Counted from the first letter of the stretch, positions 40,655 to 49,260 are shown. The stretch is DNA of 64,000 nucleotides from Nitrosospira sp. Nsp14 (GCF_900113575.1 NZ_FOPV01000009.1:80183-144182), one strand, 5' to 3'. The notes: generated by a model from the sequence alone, not told the origin. Numbers and translations: made by a program.

Positions 40655-41342
40655 GCTGTTTTTGCTGCCGTTTCAAATCGGATCGTGGTAACGTTATCCG
40701 GTTCGTCTACATCGATGCTGACGTTGCTCAGGTCTCTTCCAAACCCTCGAGCAAGTATTTGCGGGTGGGCAAGAAATCTTCAAACGCGAAGGCGAGAAGC
40801 AACCCGACAGAAAGATGCACTTTCGGTATCCATTACATCACCCTCGGTTGATTTGTCGTGGCTGGCAGGCGCCCTCCTACCAGCTGCACAAGCTCGTCAC
40901 CTATTAAGCCACCTGTTGTTTATTAAATAAATCAGCCTTTTTTGGTCTTAACCATAGGACAGCGGAACAATAGCGTGTGGCCTGCTAACTGTATTACTGG
41001 CACAGGCTCGATCATACGGCTATGGAGATTAATGAACAGTGGACCTTAGTACAGCTTTTTCCGTGCAGGCAAACCTAGCCGGTGAACGTATCACGGTTGG
41101 ACTTTCAAGCTGAGTAGTCGCGAGGTGTACGTCAGTCCAATAGTTATTTCTACAATAATTAGTAGACTCGCGTTTAGACATGCTTGAGCTAATGGACGTT
41201 TCAGAGTTAGTCAGGAAGGGCTTTTTGCTGTAGTCGTTCGGATCTAATTTGAGACTTGTCTTACAGAGTTGGGGTTGCTCCAGAAGTTTATCGCGTGACG
41301 TCCGCAGTTGCCCCGTTTATAAAAAGGGGAAGGAGGCGAGGA
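40655..41342. other. Mostly non-coding stretch with possible gene remnant
   Basis: Apart from the damaged minus-strand frame ending at 40651, no gene is seen. The right part must hold the promoter of the plus-strand gene at 41343. Confidence 0.35.
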
Positions 41343-42101
41343 ATGATTGATGAGGTATACGACCCGAATTGGACGGCAAAGGTTACGGTGCCTGTACGCA
41401 GGGTCGGAACTAAATGGGAATTCTTCTATGGTGGAGACGTCCCCGTACACGAAGGAACCATTGGCAACCTTGTTATCCCTATCGCGCAAATCATGGACAA
41501 AGCCTTTCTTAAAATGGTTAGTGACGAGACTGTTGTCAAGATCCTGGATGAGGGTACGAAATTATTGGTAGCCCTCAGTGACCGAGGCGCGGGTATGAGA
41601 TATGTACGGGTAGGACGACCTTGGCCAGATGTTCCCATCGAAAACATGCCTCCAGGCACGACACGGTTCGAACAAATTGTGATTGGCCCGCCGAACATAT
41701 CTATCCCCCGACAAAGGGAATTGGTCGCAAAAAAGATGGGGGGTGGACTTTGGATTCGGCTAAAGGGACTCGAGCGTTCAGAGCTGGAGTGCAGTACTGT
41801 ACATGTGCCGGAAGAAGTATCTCATAAGGATGCGGTTAGCCTCAATCACGCGTTAACGCTGCTATCACAACATTACGAAACACATCGCATTTCACACACC
41901 GGTAATGTCTACGAACGGGTCTTTTACCAGGAAGAGAATAATAAGTGGTATCCCATCGGGCACCTCCGAGAGGGAGTCCGAGCGCGGGCAGAGAGGAGCG
42001 TTATTGCATCAGTTTGGGACAGAATTGAAGAGAAGTTAGGCTGGTGCCAGCTAATCCCTGAACCAAAGCCGATCAATGGGCGCCGTCGTTCACGTAAATA
42101 G
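41343..42101 (+). CDS. Hypothetical island cargo protein
   Basis: A 252-residue cytoplasmic protein with no recognised family. It is the only plus-strand gene of the island. The N-terminal half is beta-rich (WTAKVTVPVRRVGTKWEFFYGGD, then LVIPIAQIMDKAFLKMV). The middle has an HxxxxxISHTGNVYERVFY segment and the C-terminus is basic (NGRRRSRK). AAGGAGG sits six bases before ATG 41343. The frame extends 29 codons upstream, but that part has no ribosome site. Codon quality and the strong ribosome site make it a likely real gene. Function unknown; defence cargo is possible from the location only. Confidence 0.65.
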   Translation: MIDEVYDPNWTAKVTVPVRRVGTKWEFFYGGDVPVHEGTIGNLVIPIAQIMDKAFLKMVSDETVVKILDEGTKLLVALSDRGAGMRYVRVGRPWPDVPIENMPPGTTRFEQIVIGPPNISIPRQRELVAKKMGGGLWIRLKGLERSELECSTVHVPEEVSHKDAVSLNHALTLLSQHYETHRISHTGNVYERVFYQEENNKWYPIGHLREGVRARAERSVIASVWDRIEEKLGWCQLIPEPKPINGRRRSRK

Positions 42102-42233
42102 CAAGGGGTAATTTACGGCGATTTATTACTTCCGCCTGTTTTCTACTCTGGAAGGGCCCGTACGCTAGCGGTTAAAAATCAACCGGTCTCTATAGATATA
42201 GAGTTGTTTTTGTCGTATCCAAATATGGCCGCT

Positions 42234-43535
42234 TCAGTCGAGATAACGAATGAATGTTGAATACTGTCCAGCATCGAAGGTAGGATCAAGCTTAAGGGCC
42301 AGATCGCGTAAAAAACCGTGATCGTCCGAGGCCCGACTTCTTGCCCAAGTTTGGCTGTTACTTTCTATCCCCTCAATGAGGTCAACGCAATCGCCGATCT
42401 CATACCGCCCCAACCTTGGCCGGATGGCCTCGCTAAAACGTCGATCCGCAGTATCGTAGCTGCCGCTGGCGACGTAATATTTATTGGCTAGCCGAACAAC
42501 TACCTTATCCCATTCGGGGGACTCTGACAGTTCCTCAAGGGCTTTCCACATGTTGGTATCAATCTGCGGACTTTCTTGTCCAAGAATCCACTCGCCCAAC
42601 CGCATACCATGCTCCTGCAAGCTCTCCGCTGTGAACCAGGCCATGCACCTCCCCCACACGCTATGTTCCGCAGCATGTTGAATTGCCGTTTTTGCGTGAT
42701 TGGCCAATAATCGGTACAAATATGGTTCTTTTGAGAGGAAACCGATGAGATAGACGACGGGGCTACCAGTAGGCGCTATCTCGCTGAAATAGTCTTTGTC
42801 TGTTTCGACCAAGCTTCTGAAACCATGCGGGTTTCGCGAGAATAGCAACTTCAGCGCCCTGTAGTTAATGTCTCGGTTTTTCTCGCAACGCTCATTGGTG
42901 AGCCGAAACGCAAACCTCCATAATGCCCGAAACACAAGCTTCTCAACCTCCGGATTGAAGCGCGCGAAATACTTACTCTCCAAGTACGCTTTTAGTTGCT
43001 TGTCGTCGATCAGAATACTTGATGTCTGTTCGAGATTTTCAACAAGGTCATCTACGATTTGTTTGGACAGAATAGGTGCTTTAGTAAGCAAACCATCAAG
43101 GGTATTGCGAATCATTGCGCGGGCCGTTTCCCGGTTGGGTCGGTGCAACTGGAAGTTCGCGTTCACCACCGGATGTGCGGCGAGATGGCGCTGTCTCTGC
43201 AGATGCAACAAATTTTCCCGATCCGCGATATCGAGTAGCTGGGTTTGCTCGGCAACCGCCACAACCAGCTTAGTTTCCCAAATCGGCGACCGTTCGTTTT
43301 CCTGTTGCAGCTTACCGATCTCAGTCAGAATGTCCTTGGCCTTTGCATCGCCATAGAGGTCGTCGAGGTTCTGTAACTTGAAGAGGAGATCGCAGACGGC
43401 AACTGCCCACAGCATAACGACTGATGATCGGTAGTTACCCGACTCATAACAGCTCAACACCTCTAAAAAATATTCCTTGGTTCGTGCGTCGAAAATCTGG
43501 GTTGCACGCTGCTCAATAGAATACTCGTCAAACAT
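42234..43535 (-). CDS. Hypothetical protein with HEPN-like N-terminal domain
   Basis: A 433-residue cytoplasmic protein. Residues about 20-145 have the look of a HEPN domain: a helix with YESGNYRSSVVMLWAVAVCDLLFK, a second helical region, then RQRHLAAHP, which gives the R-x4-H pattern (Arg 116, His 121) used by HEPN ribonucleases. The remaining 290 residues are helical and unrecognised. AGAGGTGG before the ATG is a good ribosome site. It is 235 bases after the QxK nuclease-like gene in the same direction. HEPN RNases are common in phage defence; here that role is inferred from motif and context only. Confidence 0.65.
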   Translation of the reverse strand: MFDEYSIEQRATQIFDARTKEYFLEVLSCYESGNYRSSVVMLWAVAVCDLLFKLQNLDDLYGDAKAKDILTEIGKLQQENERSPIWETKLVVAVAEQTQLLDIADRENLLHLQRQRHLAAHPVVNANFQLHRPNRETARAMIRNTLDGLLTKAPILSKQIVDDLVENLEQTSSILIDDKQLKAYLESKYFARFNPEVEKLVFRALWRFAFRLTNERCEKNRDINYRALKLLFSRNPHGFRSLVETDKDYFSEIAPTGSPVVYLIGFLSKEPYLYRLLANHAKTAIQHAAEHSVWGRCMAWFTAESLQEHGMRLGEWILGQESPQIDTNMWKALEELSESPEWDKVVVRLANKYYVASGSYDTADRRFSEAIRPRLGRYEIGDCVDLIEGIESNSQTWARSRASDDHGFLRDLALKLDPTFDAGQYSTFIRYLD

Positions 43536-43770
43536 CTACCACCTCTCTTTGGAAACATAGACGTTAGCAAAACGGCACTTCCCCATGTGTGAAGGGGCTT
43601 GCCGGATTGCCTTCGACGAAGGGATTGACGGGCGGGATAGTGCACTCAATCTCGAATCAAGGTTTGGAAAATTTGGGGCACGGAAATTAGCAGCCTCAAG
43701 CGCAAAGTTTTCCTGCCCACCGCCGTGGGAACTTTTTGTGACAATTGTTCTTTTTTTGCTGTCATTACGC

Positions 43771-44781
43771 TCACCATCGAACTAAGGCAAACTGTTCTAT
43801 ACCGAATTCCTGGCGAAGGTAATCACCCCAATACAACCAAGCCTCTAGGCCATTGTCGTTTGCTCGCATACTTTCGGGAAGCAGAAAACCATTTTCAGCG
43901 TTATCTTCCGCAGCAAACAGCTCCCGCAAACGCCTACCTGCATCGTTAATCGAAATGAATCCGTGATCGTCTTGAACGGTCCCAGCCACTTTCGCTAAGA
44001 AACTCGTCAAGCTAGTCCCAACATCGGGCAATGCGAGGGGGGAGTGGAAGCATAAATCTGAACCCCCCTCTGTAAAACTGTAGCTGTGCTTAGCGTCCGA
44101 TACTATTGAGTGGGGTGGAATGGAAATATGCTCGCGCAATACAGGAACTTGATCGAATTTGATTTCGCCACTCGTACTGGAGATCAGGATTTCCTCCAAT
44201 TCCCAAGGGCTGCTGCGCCAAAATATTGGCCACAACATTAACCCCGACATGTGGACATGAAACCTGTATGCAGACCGTTCGAGAAACAACGGGCAAACAT
44301 ACGCCGCATCCCCAACACCGGCAGAGAGCAGCCGCTTACGCAGACGGTACAAGACGTTGTGTTGGTAGTCGTAGTGCTGTTCCCGCTTCTTGCGCAACTC
44401 GAAGTACAAAGTGTGAGGCGACACGGGCAAACGTAGCTTTTCTCTGTCGGCAATGACCTTGGCTGTACTGATGTCGGGGTATGCAGATGGCCGTTTGAAT
44501 TGCATGTAAAAAGGCTTGAAACTCTTCAGATACCCATCCAATCGCGCATCCGCTCCCAGCCATCGCTCCTGCCGCCGGGAAAACGGTTTGATTGAAAAAC
44601 GAAGGCGGGGAAAACTCAATACGGACAAAAAGGATTCAATAGCGAAACCAACAGTGTCTTCGGTGAAGTCCGCATCGAGGCGAAAACTATTTTTATTCGT
44701 CTTTGCCAAATATATCTCTCTTTTGATCATGTTAGAAATTGTGAAACTCCTCAAGCAGCGAGAAGCCCCCGAGCGCGACAT
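43771..44781 (-). CDS. Hypothetical protein with QxK nuclease-like motif
   Basis: A 336-residue cytoplasmic protein, not assigned to a named family. Residues 72-96 read ERWLGADARLDG, then PFYMQFKRP: Glu 72, Asp 78 or Asp 82, and Gln 94-x-Lys 96 are spaced as in PD-(D/E)xK nucleases with a QxK variant. The region before has several beta-like stretches (LSFPRLRFSIKPF). A helical Arg-rich part follows (LYFELRKKREQHYDYQHNVLYRLRKRLL). The start is uncertain: ATG 44781 or the in-frame ATG at 44730, and neither has a good ribosome site. It precedes the HEPN-like gene, and both could be one unit. Confidence 0.6.
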   Translation of the reverse strand: MSRSGASRCLRSFTISNMIKREIYLAKTNKNSFRLDADFTEDTVGFAIESFLSVLSFPRLRFSIKPFSRRQERWLGADARLDGYLKSFKPFYMQFKRPSAYPDISTAKVIADREKLRLPVSPHTLYFELRKKREQHYDYQHNVLYRLRKRLLSAGVGDAAYVCPLFLERSAYRFHVHMSGLMLWPIFWRSSPWELEEILISSTSGEIKFDQVPVLREHISIPPHSIVSDAKHSYSFTEGGSDLCFHSPLALPDVGTSLTSFLAKVAGTVQDDHGFISINDAGRRLRELFAAEDNAENGFLLPESMRANDNGLEAWLYWGDYLRQEFGIEQFALVRW

Positions 44782-45425
44782 CGAGCGTCCCCCGGCTCTA
44801 AATTCTTCTCATAGACTCAATCCAACCATTTGTAGTCCCTGGTTTAGCTATATATTCTGAGCCCCTCGAATTCATGCGCAAATAAATGCTGGGAAGCCTC
44901 ATTAGCTCATCTCAGGTTTTTTGTGCGCACGTCAAGGGGCCTGCCGTAATCACCGCGATCCTAATTGCACTACAGTTCATGTAAAACATACCCCTGCACG
45001 ATGGGTTATATAACCAGAAATGGATACCCTAAATAATACGAAGGCTCCCACAACCACCGCTATGCTCAAGTCCACCGGATATTACTGCTGAGGTAGGATA
45101 ATAACCCCTTTGAGCTAAGCAATTTGGATTTAAGCGTATCAAATGGAGAGGGTGTTCATGCCATCGCCGGACCGAACATCGAGCAAAAGCACGAGACGAA
45201 TAACGAACAAGAAACGGCAAGAGAAAAGAGAAAATGACGTTTTAATAGTGGCGAATGATCGCCGTATTCGAATGACCCCAAATTTTAAATGAATCTCATA
45301 CCAATACTCAGTACCAGCGCTAGGAGTAGGTGGAAATTAGATGCGCAGGGCTTTCAACTGACAAAGATAAAAGACCGGTTTACAATCCTTTCCACAAGCG
45401 ACGGCTGGGGCCTGCCTGTCCTTCC
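44782..45425. other. Intergenic island region with one possible small ORF
   Basis: No gene above 60 residues is convincing. On the plus strand, ATG 45158 to stop 45292 encodes 44 very basic residues (MPSPDRTSSKSTRRITNKK, then RQEKRENDV) with GGAGAG upstream. I give that small gene low weight. The left part must contain the promoter for the minus-strand gene ending at 43771. Confidence 0.35.
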
Positions 45426-45632
45426 CTATTCTGATATTCGCCTCCTTTGCTCTTTTAGCAACAGGGACAATTCGCGCAGCAAAGGACGTGTACCGCCCTT
45501 ATATGCGTTACGTGCCACTTTTGCCTTGCCCTCCGGGGTTCGAGCCCCTATTGAATGCTCCCACGGTTTCCATTGCTGAATCAGCTCTGATTGCTTCGCC
45601 CGCTGGTTCCACGTCCATTTTCTCGCCGCCAT
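45426..45632 (-). CDS. Small basic island protein
   Basis: A 68-residue, strongly basic protein: WNQRAKQSELIQQWKPWEHS, GARTPEGKAKVARNAYKGG and RPLLRELSLLLKEQRR. I recall this small protein as typical of prophages and islands in Burkholderiales and relatives, next to the preceding type of gene. GAGGT is five bases before the ATG. It overlaps the 3' end of the 232-residue gene by 125 bases in another frame, so one stretch of DNA appears to encode both. Function unknown; nucleic-acid binding is plausible from the charge. Confidence 0.65.
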   Translation of the reverse strand: MAARKWTWNQRAKQSELIQQWKPWEHSIGARTPEGKAKVARNAYKGGTRPLLRELSLLLKEQRRRISE

Positions 45633-46206
45633 GACCTACCTCTAATAGTTCGTTTTGCTGCATTTCATTTTTTCCCGGCCGCATCGCTGACAACGGCGCA
45701 GTTATCGCATTGTTAACCTGCTGGTGGCCATGCGCGATATTTGTTTGCCCTGAATATATTGTTGGTGGATTCTTGATTGCTGCCAAGGATTCAAGGGTAG
45801 CTCTGCACTGGGTTTGTGCTCTTAGCGCAACACGGATAAAACTGTCGAATGAGGTGGGGTGCGTGGCCGAAAAAGCTTTTTCCGTCAGTCGAGCGAAAAG
45901 GCTTTGCAACGCGGTCGCCTGATTCATAAGCATCGCCTCCGCTTGAGCCAGGTCGCCCTTGCTGGCCGTCGCAGCTTGGTCGCGTAAGATGTCCATCAAT
46001 GTCGGCACGTCAATATGTTCACCCACCCCCGATTCATGTTCCACTTTATTAATAATTCGATGCGCTGCAAGCTCGGGCGAAATCACCAGCCTCGCATAAT
46101 TGCGCCCCCTCTTTTCCCCGTTTTCGCCATCTTCGCACTGCACCGCCTTGCGCGGGTATTTCTCGGGCTCAGATTTTGCCACCTCTTGCTGTTGCTTGTT
46201 CCCCAC
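45508..46206 (-). CDS. Hypothetical island protein with NELLE motif
   Basis: A 232-residue cytoplasmic protein. A Lys/Glu-rich N-terminus leads to a helical core (ILRDQAATASKGDLAQAEAMLMNQATALQSLFARL, then FIRVALRAQTQCRATLESL). A QTNIAHGHQQVNN segment and NELLEVGHGGEKMD follow. This layout is familiar from prophage and island proteins of Betaproteobacteria of unknown function. It follows the primase by about 200 bases in the same direction. Its end overlaps the next small gene by 125 bases. Confidence 0.7.
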   Translation of the reverse strand: MGNKQQQEVAKSEPEKYPRKAVQCEDGENGEKRGRNYARLVISPELAAHRIINKVEHESGVGEHIDVPTLMDILRDQAATASKGDLAQAEAMLMNQATALQSLFARLTEKAFSATHPTSFDSFIRVALRAQTQCRATLESLAAIKNPPTIYSGQTNIAHGHQQVNNAITAPLSAMRPGKNEMQQNELLEVGHGGEKMDVEPAGEAIRADSAMETVGAFNRGSNPGGQGKSGT

Positions 46207-46387
46207 TATTGGCTCCTTGTTGGATCAATGAACACGGCAATTAAAAGCATACTATCACTCCACCGTTCCGCACCCGCACATGTGATACTGCAGAGGTAGA
46301 ATCAGGGCCACGCCACCACTGCTCGTTCCTCCGGTAACAGGTAACAATCCAGTATCTACGCTGGTTTCCGCGTTACCGAAGGGTTAC

Positions 46388-46439
46388 CCGTTACTGACGA
46401 TTCGGTAACATTACTCTCCGTTACTGGCGATTCGGTAAC
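46388..46439. repeat. Two 22-bp direct repeats with GTTAC/GTAAC arms, candidate iterons
   Basis: Copies at 46388-46409 and 46418-46439 differ at one base, with 30-bp period. Each carries an internal inverted GTTAC and GTAAC. Further GGTAAC or GTTACC copies lie at 46333, 46340, 46372, 46383 and 46495. The cluster sits at the 3' end of the primase gene, where P4-like elements can carry replication sites. Confidence 0.55.
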
Positions 46440-48369
46440 GGGTAGCAGCATCAGTAACATCAATAACCGCGCCCCTATTGAGTTTCGGAGAATTGTTACC
46501 CTGTGACCGAGGATCTTCTGGGATGGGCAGGTAGCGTGCGAACGCATCAGCAAACTGTCCTACCTCAAACCCCTTACAGCTGCTAAAACCGAAGCGGATG
46601 GTTTTCGACTTGATTCCATACGGTTTCAGTAAATTTGTCACCTGTCGCATTGTTATGGGCTTACCCCGGTTGTAAGTATCCCATGACTTTTCAGAGTCCT
46701 CTGCAAGCGAATCCATCAAATCCGTGTATCTAATCTTGGAAATGGGGCCATCAGGTCCATTCTCAAAAATTTCCCGAATGTCGGATAATAGCTCGTTAGT
46801 CGGACTGACCAATTCATGACTTTTGTTACCGGACAGTTTCAATGCAGCATCGGTTGCCCGTTTAGTCCATCTCGCGCCTGCGCATTCGGCTATTGCCAAC
46901 AGCGGTTCCCAATTATCCTGTTCCCGATCTCCTAGCGAATCGGGGAGTATCGGTTGCGCCTGCTGGACCTGTTGTGAAAAGTCATCTGCGAAACGCGCCA
47001 GCTTTGATGCTAGATCCGCAAACAGATCATTCTCGGCATGCCGTAACCGCGAAACCTTTTCATTCGGTAATTTACGCCGGAGTTGAATTACTATTGCCCG
47101 ACTCATCGTCGCCGGCGGCAAATGCCTTTCCAGGCTTATACCCGCAAACGCCTTCGCTCCCCACACACTGAAAGCCTTCGGTTCATGATCGTCGCCAACC
47201 AATCGCCATGCGAAGGCACTATCTCGGGTGTGGCCAGCATTTATCAGCCCGGACATTTCCTCATCAGTTTTGATGAACGTATCCGCCTCATCGATCATGA
47301 TTGAAGGATGCCACTTTTCAGCAATTCGAAATAGCGTTGCCGACCTCATATTGGCTGTGCTGAGAGCCTTACGGGACAGCTTGAGTAGCAATGATAAAAG
47401 TTGCGACTTGCCACACTCCCTCTCGGGCGCATTGATGATGATCAAGGGCGCTACTTTCACCACGTCGATAAGCCATGTAAATGCCACCCATAGCGCCACC
47501 GCATGTGCCTGCTTTGAATCCAGAACGATGAAACGCCGAATGATCATTACTATTTCATTCAGAAGTTGAGCTGGGTGTATCGGTTCCGGCCACGGCTCGG
47601 GATCAGTAAAGGGGCTCTCATCAGTAGTCGTCGTCTCGTCTACTCCCCGGACAAGTTTGTCCAAGGTATCAGCGCGAATGCGCAGGATTTTGGCCTCGTC
47701 TTTGCGTACCCGGTCGTATTCAAACGGGGGTAACGCGGCAAGACGCTCAATGGCCTCATCCTTGCTCTCAGGATCCGGAGCAACCATGGATAGCGCCGAA
47801 ACGGCGGCAGCGGTGGCATCGGGATTTTTTGCCAACCAGTCGACGCAATCTTCCTTCTCAGCTAAAGCCAACTCATCAATCTCGATGTGCTGCAATTTAC
47901 AGCCGAGCGCCCTTAATTTACGTGTTATTGCCAGGGCCCAGCGCTTCCCGGCTTCGTCGTTGTCGCGCCATAACACAACGTTGCGGCCAGCCAATGGCTT
48001 GAAGTCCGCCTTTTCAAATGAATCGGCCCCGCCACTTGTAGTTGCGAGGAGCCCCAGTGTCTCGAGTTCGTCCGCGCACTTTTCGCCCTCCACCAAGAAG
48101 ACGACGTCATTGGGGCGCAGATGCAGTTGATGTAGGCGATATAAAGGTTTCCCCGCTGGAAACTCGGGCACTCCCAGGACATAAGACTCAACTTCAAACT
48201 TCATGGGGAGGAAGCACTTCTCGCCCGTGGCAGGGTGTCTGAGACGCATACGGTGATAGACCGCACGGCCGTTTTGGTCCGTGTACTCGTGTAACGCTTC
48301 GGGTCGGTACCCTTTCGCTAGCATGAACCCAACGAGGCGCAGCGCTCCCTCCTTTGCGGTCTCAGTCAT
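46411..48369 (-). CDS. TOPRIM-DUF3631 primase/helicase-like protein
   Basis: A 652-residue replication protein. The N-terminal TOPRIM-like domain has VVFLVEGEKCADEL and VVLWRDNDEAGKRWA with the acidic metal residues. The C-terminal half is a DUF3631/D5-like ATPase: Walker A-like INAPERECGKSQLLSLL, Walker B IMIDEADTF and SRAIVIQLRRK. It would prime and unwind island DNA during replication. The start at 48369 overlaps the zinc-finger gene stop as ATGA; an ATG at 48384 is also in frame. Together with the upstream small gene it corresponds to a P4-alpha-like protein split in two. Confidence 0.88.
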   Translation of the reverse strand: MTETAKEGALRLVGFMLAKGYRPEALHEYTDQNGRAVYHRMRLRHPATGEKCFLPMKFEVESYVLGVPEFPAGKPLYRLHQLHLRPNDVVFLVEGEKCADELETLGLLATTSGGADSFEKADFKPLAGRNVVLWRDNDEAGKRWALAITRKLRALGCKLQHIEIDELALAEKEDCVDWLAKNPDATAAAVSALSMVAPDPESKDEAIERLAALPPFEYDRVRKDEAKILRIRADTLDKLVRGVDETTTTDESPFTDPEPWPEPIHPAQLLNEIVMIIRRFIVLDSKQAHAVALWVAFTWLIDVVKVAPLIIINAPERECGKSQLLSLLLKLSRKALSTANMRSATLFRIAEKWHPSIMIDEADTFIKTDEEMSGLINAGHTRDSAFAWRLVGDDHEPKAFSVWGAKAFAGISLERHLPPATMSRAIVIQLRRKLPNEKVSRLRHAENDLFADLASKLARFADDFSQQVQQAQPILPDSLGDREQDNWEPLLAIAECAGARWTKRATDAALKLSGNKSHELVSPTNELLSDIREIFENGPDGPISKIRYTDLMDSLAEDSEKSWDTYNRGKPITMRQVTNLLKPYGIKSKTIRFGFSSCKGFEVGQFADAFARYLPIPEDPRSQGNNSPKLNRGAVIDVTDAATRYRIASNGE

Positions 48370-48680
48370 GGCCGTATACCCCATGCGCCCAGTTGCTTTG
48401 CGGCCTCCACAAAGCTCAGCCCAGGCAGTTGCCTATGAAAAGCCAGCACATCGCTTCCATGAGCACCGCAAGCCATACCGCGAACGCCGCCCGTGTCAAC
48501 GTTGATACGCAAGCTCGGTCTGGTGTCATCTTGGAAAGGGCAGCGAGCGTATTTCCATTCCCCCTTGCCGGCTGGTTTCAGGTCCTGACCCTTATGATAT
48601 TCGGATGGTATTGCGAGCTGGTCACGTCGAAACAAGAAGTAGTTTCGATTTCCTTCCCAAGTCTGAATCGTTAGTTTCAT
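48366..48680 (-). CDS. CHC2-like primase zinc-binding domain protein, degenerate
   Basis: A 104-residue protein resembling the zinc-binding part of DNA primases: RCPFQDDTRPSLRIN, then GMACGAHGSDVLAFHRQLPGLSFVEAAKQLG. In the usual CPFHxD and FRCxxCGAxG pattern, His is replaced by Gln and the first Cys of the second pair by Gly, so only two of four zinc ligands remain. It is coupled to the alpA-like gene (ATGA overlap at its start) and to the primase gene (ATGA overlap at its end). It may still bind template DNA with the primase, without a normal zinc site. Confidence 0.8.
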   Translation of the reverse strand: MKLTIQTWEGNRNYFLFRRDQLAIPSEYHKGQDLKPAGKGEWKYARCPFQDDTRPSLRINVDTGGVRGMACGAHGSDVLAFHRQLPGLSFVEAAKQLGAWGIRP

Positions 48681-49111
48681 CGCTCCCCCCTTAAACCTTT
48701 TTCTTCAGTTTCCGAATACTCCTGAGAGTTGGGCTCGTCCGCTGCGTTGCCCCTGCATCTGTGGTAAGACTTGATGTCGGAGTGTTGGGGCAACGCTGAG
48801 CAAGACCCGTGCTGGTTTGCCTGGGATTTGTGCTTTTGCCTGATCTCGGCCGGAGGGCGCAACACCGTAGTGATAACCTCGCCTTTAATCTGGCCCTGGG
48901 TTCTGCGCGCGAGGAACGAATCGAGGTCCGACTTGCGATACCTGACTAGTCTGCCGACTTTTATATAGGGAACGTCATAACGTCCTGTGCTACGCCACAC
49001 AGGAAGGGTGTTGTCAGCGAGACCGAGATATGAAGCAGCTTCCAGTGTCGAAAGCAGGGGGTCGGTGGGTCGGTTTTCTAGGAGAGATTCGGATAAAACT
49101 CTGGTATTCAT
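48677..49111 (-). CDS. AlpA/excisionase-like helix-turn-helix protein
   Basis: A 144-residue DNA-binding protein. Residues about 17-70 (LLSTLEAASYLGLADNTLPVWRSTG, then VPYIKVGRLVRYRKSDLDSFLARR) are a winged HTH_17 domain, as in P4 AlpA and excisionases, which control integrase expression and excision. The C-terminal half is an unusual polar tail (HGSCSALPQHSDIKSYHRC) making it about twice the usual length. It starts the coupled alpA-zinc finger-primase unit. A nest of GGAGGATT octamers lies just upstream. Confidence 0.83.
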   Translation of the reverse strand: MNTRVLSESLLENRPTDPLLSTLEAASYLGLADNTLPVWRSTGRYDVPYIKVGRLVRYRKSDLDSFLARRTQGQIKGEVITTVLRPPAEIRQKHKSQANQHGSCSALPQHSDIKSYHRCRGNAADEPNSQEYSETEEKGLRGER

Positions 49112-49186
49112 AATATTCCCTCGGGTTTCGCTGTAAATGGCCAGCTACCGGGAGGAATATTAGGGAGGTAAAGCGGGATGGAAGTA

Positions 49187-49258
49187 GGAGGATTTTTTTA
49201 CAATTTCATGATAAATCCTCCCTGGAGGATTATTGTAAAAAAAAGGATAAAATCCTCC
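49187..49258. repeat. Nested inverted repeats: four GGAGGATT/AATCCTCC octamers
   Basis: GGAGGATT at 49187 and 49224 and AATCCTCC at 49214 and 49251 form an inner pair around CT and an outer pair. The outer arms also contain TTTACAAT and ATTGTAAA. On the minus strand AGGAT-TTT-ATCCT is followed by eight T, so the block may terminate the 283-residue gene and also serve as operator upstream of the alpA-like gene. Confidence 0.6.
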
Positions 49259-49260
49259 TT

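Noticed and set aside
40685..40930. 81-codon plus-strand frame in the island
   Set aside because: The opposite strand has more protein-like text, and this frame lacks a ribosome site and family features.
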